Shown piece by piece: positions 1 to 5,438 of a stretch of DNA of 15,171 bases. Source of the stretch: an uncultured Lachnospiraceae bacterium (GTDB lineage Bacteria > Bacillota_A > Clostridia > Lachnospirales > Lachnospiraceae). Where the stretch lies: the NCBI GenBank assembly GCA_910587495.1, contig CAJUMT010000070.1:1-15171 (forward strand), given 5' to 3'. The notes beneath the pieces were generated by a model that saw nothing but the letters and a program-made list of their open reading frames with translations, was not told the origin of the DNA and searched no databases. Each line of letters starts with the position of its first letter. Position 1 is the stretch's first letter. A program made the position numbers and the translations under genes.

Positions 1-1348
1 TATAATAATGCTCGTCTTCAAAGACCTCGTACTTCATGTTGTAATACTTCCCGATGTCTTCTTTATAAGCGCGCGTTTTTCTCTGTTCATGGTCCTGAAG
101 CTTGATATAACTGGCAATCCCTTTTTCTTTCAGATACAGGAGGTTCTTCTCGCTGCAATAGCCGCTGTCGGCAGTTACCTCTTCCAGTGCTTCCCCAAAT
201 GCTTTCCGGTGTTTCTCCAGAACCGGGATTAGTGTATTATAATCTGTACGGTCGTTACTCACATATCCGTGGACAATAAAATAATTTTCCACTGCAACCT
301 GGACATTATAAGCGGGCTTTAACTGCCCGTTGAGCATATGGTCTTCTTTCATCCTCATAAATGTGGCTTCCAGATCCGTTTTGGAATAGCTGTTCCTGTC
401 TTTCCCCATGATCTCAAAGCAGTCCTTATATTCCATCAGGCGGCTCCCGCATTTTTCCAGTTCTTCGTACAGCTTCTGGATCTCCGGCTTTTTCTGGCCT
501 TTCCCATTTACAAACGCAATCCCCTCCCCTGCCACGATCAGAAGCAGGTTCTGCTGGAGTTTCAGTATCTCAAGTGGAGAACAGCTGTCTATTTCAATGG
601 CCGTATGATTCGAGATTTTTTTATGCTTTGTCAGCTTACGTTTCCTGTTTTCTTCGATCACTTTCCGGACTTTGTCCATGCCTTCAATGATAAACATCTG
701 CGCGTTTCCAAGATCATACCTGGCTCCGTACTCGTACTCGGACAGAAGCGTGTTGTATCTCTGATAGAGGGCGTCTATTGTATCCAGCAGGCCGGCAAGA
801 TGGTAATTGAGCGTCCCGCGCCAGACGAAAGTATAACGGTTCGCATTCGCTTCTATTTTCGTGCCGTCGATATAAAGCTGTTTGAGTGTAATGAGCCCTT
901 CTTTCTCTAACCGGCGCAGGAACTGGTAATTCAGTTCATCCAATACTTCACCTGTCAGCTTTTTCCCTTTGAAGTCATAGAAAGCATCCCTCTTTGGCTT
1001 CTGCCCTTTGGTCAGCAGGATAAAAGCGAGGTCTCTCTGGCATAATTCCACAATACGGTCAACCGCACGCACTCCGCGCATATTTGCGTAAGTAACAACA
1101 GCATACAGCATGATTGGGTTGTACCTGTTTCTTCCCTGGTCAGAATAACAGGCGAGCAGGCCTGAAAAATCCAAATCCTCCATCACTTTTTTCAGGGTAT
1201 AGACGGGATCGTCGTCGGGTAAAGCCAATTCATAGAAGTTAAAATTAATTTTCTGTTGCCCAAACTCAAAAAAGTCGTTATAATAATCTTGTTTTAGCAT
1301 AGTTCCATTATAACATGGAACGGGGGGAAGATGGTTGTCGTTAGCCAT
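1..1348 (-). CDS. IS1182-family transposase, 5' part, cut by window edge
   Basis: DDE transposase that moves its insertion sequence. The minus-strand reading frame is open from about 1348 to position 1 with no stop, so about 449 residues are seen and the 3' end lies outside. Family marks: an N-terminal DUF772-like region (YNPIMLYAVVTYANMRGVRA), then YIDGTKIEANANRY with the first catalytic Asp at about residue 161 (nt 866-868), then PAYNVQVAV, and TADSGYC with the second Asp at about residue 394 (nt 167-169). The catalytic Glu would be beyond the window. The start is uncertain: ATG 1348 gives a coding-looking leader (MANDNHLPPVPCYNGT) before a second in-frame ATG at 1300, and neither has a convincing ribosome binding site, which fits the low expression usual for transposases. 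No frameshift is seen in the part present. Confidence 0.9.
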   Translation of the reverse strand, partial: MANDNHLPPVPCYNGTMLKQDYYNDFFEFGQQKINFNFYELALPDDDPVYTLKKVMEDLDFSGLLACYSDQGRNRYNPIMLYAVVTYANMRGVRAVDRIVELCQRDLAFILLTKGQKPKRDAFYDFKGKKLTGEVLDELNYQFLRRLEKEGLITLKQLYIDGTKIEANANRYTFVWRGTLNYHLAGLLDTIDALYQRYNTLLSEYEYGARYDLGNAQMFIIEGMDKVRKVIEENRKRKLTKHKKISNHTAIEIDSCSPLEILKLQQNLLLIVAGEGIAFVNGKGQKKPEIQKLYEELEKCGSRLMEYKDCFEIMGKDRNSYSKTDLEATFMRMKEDHMLNGQLKPAYNVQVAVENYFIVHGYVSNDRTDYNTLIPVLEKHRKAFGEALEEVTADSGYCSEKNLLYLKEKGIASYIKLQDHEQRKTRAYKEDIGKYYNMKYEVFEDEHYY

Positions 1349-1351
1349 CTT
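1328..1351. other. Stem-loop at the transposase start
   Basis: AAGATGG at 1328-1334 pairs with CCATCTT at 1345-1351. The stem can extend inward through U-G and U-A pairs to a four-base loop. On the plus strand it is followed by a T-rich run (1349-1364), so it resembles a weak intrinsic terminator in that direction. On the minus strand it overlaps the candidate ATG at 1346-1348 and could hide it in an mRNA. Function is inferred only. Confidence 0.4.
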
Positions 1352-1376
1352 TTTTCTCTTTTTTGGAAAAATTTTC

Positions 1377-1410
1377 GGGGCGATGTGATTCGTATGAATC
1401 ACATCGCCCC
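1377..1410. repeat. Perfect 15-bp inverted repeat (hairpin) of the IS leader
   Basis: GGGGCGATGTGATTC (1377-1391) and GAATCACATCGCCCC (1396-1410) form a perfect 15-bp stem with a GTAT loop. It lies just upstream of the transposase. Read on the minus strand it is followed by GAAAATTTTTCC, so it could act as a terminator, or as an anti-readthrough structure that stops outside transcription from expressing the transposase. Such protective hairpins are known for several IS families; the role here is inferred. Confidence 0.75.
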
Positions 1411-1440
1411 CTGTTCTGGACTATCTATTTCCCGACAGCC
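1411..1440. mobile_element. Probable outer end of the IS1182-type element
   Basis: The stretch between the 15-bp hairpin and the AT-rich flank reads, on the minus strand, GGGGCTGTCGGGAAATAG. It is GC-rich and marks a sharp composition change from the gene that stops at 1445. It is the likely terminal inverted repeat of the insertion sequence. The other end is outside the window, so neither the repeat nor a target-site duplication can be confirmed, and the exact junction could be a few bases away. Confidence 0.45.
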
Positions 1441-1444
1441 CCTT

Positions 1445-1654
1445 CTAAATCATATTTTGCTTCATTAAATAATTTTTAGCCATCCATGACAACCCCTTAT
1501 GCATAAGAGCTGAGTTATTCCAATCTATTGCGTTTACAATGTCACCTGAGATCTGACTTGCTTTAGCTTCTTCTGTTATATTAGCTAATCGCATAACGAT
1601 AGAAGTGAGTTCTTTTTTTGCAAAATTAACCATTTCGTTACTTACCATAGTCAT
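1445..1654 (-). CDS. Small protein of unknown function, 69 aa, next to DUF3990 gene
   Basis: I do not recognise this protein. It is 69 residues, soluble, with no signal peptide or membrane segment, and probably mostly helical (MTMVSNEMVNFAKKEL at the start, HKGLSWMAKNYLMK near the end). The start at 1654 is supported by AAAGGAG (complement of 1665-1671), 10 bases upstream. It overlaps the end of the preceding reading frame by 17 bases, so the two are probably cotranscribed and translationally coupled. Its stop lies only a few bases from the putative IS end, so its C-terminus may have been replaced by the insertion. Position beside an ADP-ribosyltransferase-like protein allows a partner or antitoxin role, but nothing in the sequence proves that. 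Confidence 0.6.
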   Translation of the reverse strand: MTMVSNEMVNFAKKELTSIVMRLANITEEAKASQISGDIVNAIDWNNSALMHKGLSWMAKNYLMKQNMI

Positions 1655-1871
1655 CTATATTCAGCTCCTTTCTTTCATTTGTGGTTGTATCAATAATATA
1701 AGCTTCTTTTAGACTAATTATATCACATAAATTTTGGTTATGTAAAGATAATTGTTTCATGCTTGTGGCTTTCTTCAAGGATTCCAGCACTTCTTCTTTG
1801 GTTTTTATCCCCATTTTATACTCTAAAACAATTTGTGATAGGACTGAATCACTCATTACTCCATAGATCAC
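1638..1871 (-). pseudogene. C-terminal fragment of the frameshifted DUF3990-like gene
   Basis: This frame carries the C-terminal part of the DUF3990-like protein upstream. Read in this frame before the nominal GTG at 1871, the sequence gives FGTKQHNYDVIYGVMSDS, which fits the usual 'YDIVIGPVADD' region of DUF3990 proteins. It then continues with the helical tail (LEYKMGIKTKEEVLESLKK and KQLSLHNQNLCDIISLKEAY). The family resemblance is from memory. The GTG overlaps the previous TGA (GTGA), but no clear ribosome binding site favours independent initiation. Restoring one A in the run at 1903-1907 fuses both parts into one protein of about 209 residues. It could be a dead gene, a sequencing error, or slippage-dependent expression. 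Confidence 0.7.
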
Positions 1872-2266
1872 ATCGTAATTATGTTGTTTTGTCCCAAATT
1901 TATTTTTGTTCTATTTTCAAATACAAATATAGCAAACTCATCATCATATTTTCTAAATATTTTAGCATTATATTCTTCTTTCTCAAACCATCCTAAAGGA
2001 ACAAATTCAAATCCCAATATCAAAGGGAAATCATCATCTTTGTAAAAATCTGTATTTTCCATTATGCTTGTGATATAATGCTCTGCGCGTTCTTTTGTTG
2101 GCGCTAAATAAAACCCATATCCAAAATCAAGAGCATCTGATGTATCTTTATTTATGTCAACTAAAATCCCATTTTGACAAAAGCTATTCCAATTACTAAG
2201 AACTGTTCCATGATACCACATATTTTGAGATAACACTTTCCTTGTCTTTGCAGTAATTTCTTCCAT
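1868..2266 (-). CDS. DUF3990-like protein (ADP-ribosyltransferase-like), frameshifted
   Basis: N-terminal 132 residues of a DUF3990-family protein. Family marks: MWYHGTVL near the start, then DFGYGFYLAPTKERAEHY, which matches the typical 'YHGS...DFGkGFYlT...A' pattern of this ADP-ribosyltransferase-like group, and FAIFVFENRTK. The frame breaks after ENRTK: a run of five A (1903-1907) seems to have lost one, so translation ends INLGQNNIITM while the conserved continuation lies in the next frame. The start at 2266 (MEEITAK) is chosen because a promoter maps between it and the longer ATG at 2329, and GGAGG (complement of 2279-2283) precedes it by 12 bases. Biochemical activity is not established for the family in general; a toxin or modifying enzyme is an inference. 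The gene is much more AT-rich than the downstream operon. Confidence 0.7.
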   Translation of the reverse strand: MEEITAKTRKVLSQNMWYHGTVLSNWNSFCQNGILVDINKDTSDALDFGYGFYLAPTKERAEHYITSIMENTDFYKDDDFPLILGFEFVPLGWFEKEEYNAKIFRKYDDEFAIFVFENRTKINLGQNNIITM

Positions 2267-2294
2267 ATTTGTCCTGTGCCTCCATATAGTACGC

Positions 2295-2323
2295 ATTATA
2301 TAATAAAATATAGCAAAATACAA
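2295..2323 (-). promoter_or_regulatory. Promoter of the DUF3990-like gene
   Basis: On the minus strand TTGTAT (complement of 2318-2323) is followed after exactly 17 bases by a consensus TATAAT (complement of 2295-2300). Transcription would start near 2288, upstream of GGAGG and the ATG at 2266 but downstream of the ATG at 2329. This settles the start choice for the gene. Confidence 0.7.
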
Positions 2324-2440
2324 TAACATTATTAGGCTTATTAAAGTTATCTTTAAAATATACAGATGATTTTTGTATTTGCAAAAAATCGTCGGCCTTA
2401 TAAATTTTTACGCGTTTTAGAGAAAACTTAGAGGTTCGTC

Positions 2441-2458
2441 TGTTATGATACTATCATA
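2441..2458 (+). promoter_or_regulatory. Extended -10 promoter with overlapping palindrome (operator candidate)
   Basis: TGT directly before TATGAT (2444-2449) gives an extended -10 element. No good -35 is seen at the proper spacing. The -10 lies inside a perfect palindrome: TATGATA (2444-2450), central C, TATCATA (2452-2458). A protein bound here would cover the -10 and the expected start point near 2456, so repression of the downstream operon is plausible. The regulator is not encoded in the window. Confidence 0.5.
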
Positions 2459-2487
2459 CAGCAAAAATTTAGAAAAGGAGACAGATT

Positions 2488-3054
2488 ATGAAAAGACAAT
2501 GGAGGAAATTATTAACGATAACAGGAATGGTGAGCATGATGAGCCTGACTTTATATGGCTGCGGAGACGGAAAAGAGTCGCCTGATACGGTCGTAGATAA
2601 CGTGTATGGCCAGCGTGCGGAAGAACCGGAGGATATTAAGGAGTGGGAAGGCGAAGACCAGGGCGGGGCTTCCGCTCCTGAGGAAAACACTTCGTCTGTG
2701 CCGCAGGAGGATGAAGAAGCGGATCTGCTGGGGGATATTTCGGAAGTAGGAGAGATGCAGTTTACGGTGACAGAGGTGATATCGGAAGAAAGCGAGGACG
2801 GCTCTGAGGTTATGGCCATGATCGCTCCCGCGCCGGGTAGTGATGATTCGGATTTTAATCATGTAACGGTTGCTTATGATGAAGAGACTGTGTTTTACAT
2901 AAGGAAGATTTATGATAACGGTGCCAGATATGAGGATCTGGATGCGTCCGCAGAGGACCTGAAAACGGATGCGCTTGTGGGCGTATGGGGAGGCTATGGA
3001 GAGGACGGCGGGACGTTTCACGCGGTGAAAGTCCAGATCAATCAGATTGCCTGA
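2488..3054 (+). CDS. Small lipoprotein leading the transport operon, 188 aa
   Basis: Secreted lipid-anchored protein of unknown function. Residues 1-24 form a lipoprotein signal peptide (KRQWRK basic start, hydrophobic core) with lipobox LYGC and Cys25 as lipidation site. A low-complexity acidic linker follows (about residues 30-85, many E, D, S, P). The C-terminal part (about 90-188) looks like a small beta domain: FTVTEVI, VTVAYDEETVFYI, then DLKTDALVGVWG and TFHAVKVQINQI. That layout is reminiscent of DUF5666-type OB-fold domains, but I cannot confirm the family. AAGGAG at 2475-2480 lies 7 bases before the ATG. Only 18 bases separate it from the next lipoprotein start, so it belongs to the same operon, as its first gene. 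It may be an accessory surface protein of the transporter; that is inference from position. Confidence 0.85.
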   Translation: MKRQWRKLLTITGMVSMMSLTLYGCGDGKESPDTVVDNVYGQRAEEPEDIKEWEGEDQGGASAPEENTSSVPQEDEEADLLGDISEVGEMQFTVTEVISEESEDGSEVMAMIAPAPGSDDSDFNHVTVAYDEETVFYIRKIYDNGARYEDLDASAEDLKTDALVGVWGGYGEDGGTFHAVKVQINQIA

Positions 3055-3072
3055 TCAGCGAGGAGCGTGGGT

Positions 3073-5421
3073 ATGAGGGGAAAGATAAAAATAAAAAGGA
3101 GAATCCGTCCGTGGCTATCTGCACTTTTGGCGGGAATCATGCTCTTTGCCGTCGGCTGTTCCGGCGGGGAAGGCATAAAAGAGCAGCAAAAGGCCGGTTC
3201 CGACAGCCTGGTATCGCCCGCGGCAGGTGATCAGGATGTGAGTATGGGACGCTATTTGGAGCAGGAGATCATACTGCCGGACGAAGTGGGAGCCATGGGA
3301 ACCTACCCCACTGCGTACTTAAAGAAGCTTAATAATGGGGAACTGGTTCTGATAGAACAGGTGGCGGGGTTATATATTTCCTCTGACAACGGTCAGACCT
3401 GGACTGCCAAAGAAACATCCTGGTATGATGAGATCAAAGAGTTTTATATTGCCCAGATCGCCCTGTCGCCTGACGGCGCTATGGCGGTGATCTATGATCC
3501 TGTCTCGGAAGACAATGCGTATACGCCCCAATATCTGTATGCGGACCCGGACGGCAATGTGCAGACGATCGAATATCCCGATCAGGAAAACTGGCTGCAT
3601 CAGCTGTGGTTTGGAAAGGATGGGCGTCTCTATGGGTATGCTATGGATGATAAAGTATACGAGATGGATATATCCGGCGGCAGGCACAAAGAATTGTTTG
3701 AGACGGAAGGACTTTCGGATTATGTATGTTTTACAGACCGGTATATGATCGTCATTGCCAGCCGCGGCGCGTCTGTCTATGACCTGGAGACGGGCATGCC
3801 GACAGAGGAAGATAAAATTCTGACAGATTTTATCCAAGATGCAGTAGGGGATGCTGTCGGAGCCGATACGGACGCCTACCGTATGGTGATGGAAGAAGGC
3901 GAGCAGGAAGACGTGGTCTATCTGGCGTACGCGGGCGGGATTTACCGTCATGTGATCGGCGGTTCCGCCATGGAACAGGTCGCGGACGGAAGTATCAATT
4001 CTCTGGGAGATCCTATGATGTCTCTTGCGGGGTTCGCCGTACTGCCGGACAATCAGTTTGCCGTGCTGTATGATCAGGCTAGGCTGTATAAGTATGTCTA
4101 TGACCCAAATATTCCCACGGTACCCGAAGAACAGATCAGCATCTACAGTCTGAAGGAAGACTATACCATACGACAGGCGGTCAGCCTGTTCCAGAAAAAA
4201 CATCCGGAAACCTGCGTACGTTACGAGATCGGGCTTTCAGGCGGAAACGGCATGACACAGGAAGACGCTGTCAAAAATTTGAATACAAAGATTATGTCCG
4301 GCTCCGGTCCGGAACTTTTAGTTCTGGACGGCCTTCCGGCGGCTTCTTATGAAGAGAAGGGAGTTCTGACTGATCTAAGCGGGATTGTACATGATATGGA
4401 GGGGGAAGCGAAACTTTTTAAGAATCTGGTTGACGCATGCCGGACAGACGGAAAACTATGGTATGTACCGGTGCGGTTCCGGCTGCCGCTGCTGGTGGGA
4501 GATAAAGACGACATTGAGAAAGTAACGGATCTTACGTCTCTTGCGGATGTGGTGGAAGAACTGCGGTCAGCGAATCCGGAAGGCGCCATCATCGGCCTTC
4601 GGACAGAGGACGAAGTGCTGCGTACACTAAAGATGATCTCTTCTGCTGCCTGGATCGACGCTGATACAGGAGAGATAAACAAAGAGAAACTGACGGAGTT
4701 TCTTACCTGTGCCAGGCGGATCTATCAGGCAGAAATTGCAGGAATGGATGAAGATGAGCTTAAGAGTTATAAAGAAGAGTATGAGGAACACTGGAGTTCG
4801 GATCTTACTGCGGAGGGCATGTATTATGCGGTTGCGTCCGCGAACGCGATTGATCTTGCAAGAAAAACTCAGAAGCTGGGGGCAGGCGTTACCTATCGGA
4901 TGGATGGTGAATTTAACATAGTGACTTCGATTAAGGCGCAGGAAGAAAACTTTGCCTATGCGCCGTGGCAGGGCCAGGTGAAAGACGGATTTATCCCCAG
5001 AGGCATGGTAGGAATCTGCGCAAGCGCGGAGGAAAATGAGCTTGCCATGGAGTTTTTCCGGTTTTTGTATGGTGAGGAACTGCAGGACATAGACCTGCCG
5101 ACAGGGTATCCGGTCAATCAGGCGTCTTTTGAGAAGCTGAGGGAGAATCCAAGAAAAGATGATTTCAATGAAGGCATCGGAATCGTGCTGGCGGACAGTG
5201 AGAGCGATACCCCGTTTGCGCTGGAGATCAAGTGGAGTTCCGAAGAAGACTTTGGCAGATTGAAGGAAATGGCAGAAACAGCATCGGTTGTGTGTACAGG
5301 AGATACAAGAATTGAGGATGTGGTATGCGATGTTGGAGTAAAAGCGCTGCATGGAAGCGTTACGATAGAAGATGCCGTAGATGAGATTGTGAAAAGAGCA
5401 GGGATTTATCTGGCAGAATAA
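3073..5421 (+). CDS. Propeller/solute-binding fusion lipoprotein, copy 1 (782 aa)
   Basis: Surface receptor of a probable carbohydrate ABC importer. ATG 3073 is preferred over GTG 3067 because AGGAG (3061-3065) is 7 bases before the ATG but only 1 before the GTG. Signal peptide 1-28 ends in lipobox FAVGC (Cys29). Residues about 55-350 form a repeat-rich, probably propeller-like domain with a sialidase-type Asp-box at 103-110 (SSDNGQTW). From about residue 357 (ISIYSL) to the end lies an extracellular solute-binding domain of the SBP_bac_1 type, with RQAVSLFQKKHPE, LNTKIMSGSGPELLVLDG, LWYVPVRFRLPLL and GYPVNQASFEKL. Ordinary solute-binding lipoproteins are about 400-450 residues, so the N-terminal domain is an addition. 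It is the first of three paralogues and ends with IYLAE like the others. Substrate unknown; sugars or glycans are inferred from the linked permeases. Confidence 0.88.
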   Translation: MRGKIKIKRRIRPWLSALLAGIMLFAVGCSGGEGIKEQQKAGSDSLVSPAAGDQDVSMGRYLEQEIILPDEVGAMGTYPTAYLKKLNNGELVLIEQVAGLYISSDNGQTWTAKETSWYDEIKEFYIAQIALSPDGAMAVIYDPVSEDNAYTPQYLYADPDGNVQTIEYPDQENWLHQLWFGKDGRLYGYAMDDKVYEMDISGGRHKELFETEGLSDYVCFTDRYMIVIASRGASVYDLETGMPTEEDKILTDFIQDAVGDAVGADTDAYRMVMEEGEQEDVVYLAYAGGIYRHVIGGSAMEQVADGSINSLGDPMMSLAGFAVLPDNQFAVLYDQARLYKYVYDPNIPTVPEEQISIYSLKEDYTIRQAVSLFQKKHPETCVRYEIGLSGGNGMTQEDAVKNLNTKIMSGSGPELLVLDGLPAASYEEKGVLTDLSGIVHDMEGEAKLFKNLVDACRTDGKLWYVPVRFRLPLLVGDKDDIEKVTDLTSLADVVEELRSANPEGAIIGLRTEDEVLRTLKMISSAAWIDADTGEINKEKLTEFLTCARRIYQAEIAGMDEDELKSYKEEYEEHWSSDLTAEGMYYAVASANAIDLARKTQKLGAGVTYRMDGEFNIVTSIKAQEENFAYAPWQGQVKDGFIPRGMVGICASAEENELAMEFFRFLYGEELQDIDLPTGYPVNQASFEKLRENPRKDDFNEGIGIVLADSESDTPFALEIKWSSEEDFGRLKEMAETASVVCTGDTRIEDVVCDVGVKALHGSVTIEDAVDEIVKRAGIYLAE

Positions 5422-5438
5422 AGGAAGGGATGTGAAAT

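Noticed and set aside
338..910. Open reading frame of 190 codons on the plus strand
   Set aside because: It is antisense to the transposase frame, has no ribosome binding site or domain signature, and its composition is that of a reverse-complement shadow.
1302..1321. Inverted repeat GTTCCAT/ATGGAAC with an embedded TATAAT just before ATG 1300 of the transposase
   Set aside because: It looks like a promoter, but lies only 6 bases before that ATG, has no -35, and falls inside a coding-looking extension from ATG 1348; probably a chance match, though a leaderless start cannot be excluded.
2368..2390. AT-rich inverted repeat GATTTTTG/GCAAAAAATC between the divergent units
   Set aside because: The stem is almost only A-T with a bulge and has no GC core or following T-run; not a convincing terminator.
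2551..3021. 156-codon reading frame on the minus strand opposite the small lipoprotein gene
   Set aside because: It is a shadow of the lipoprotein gene, without a start signal or recognisable protein features.
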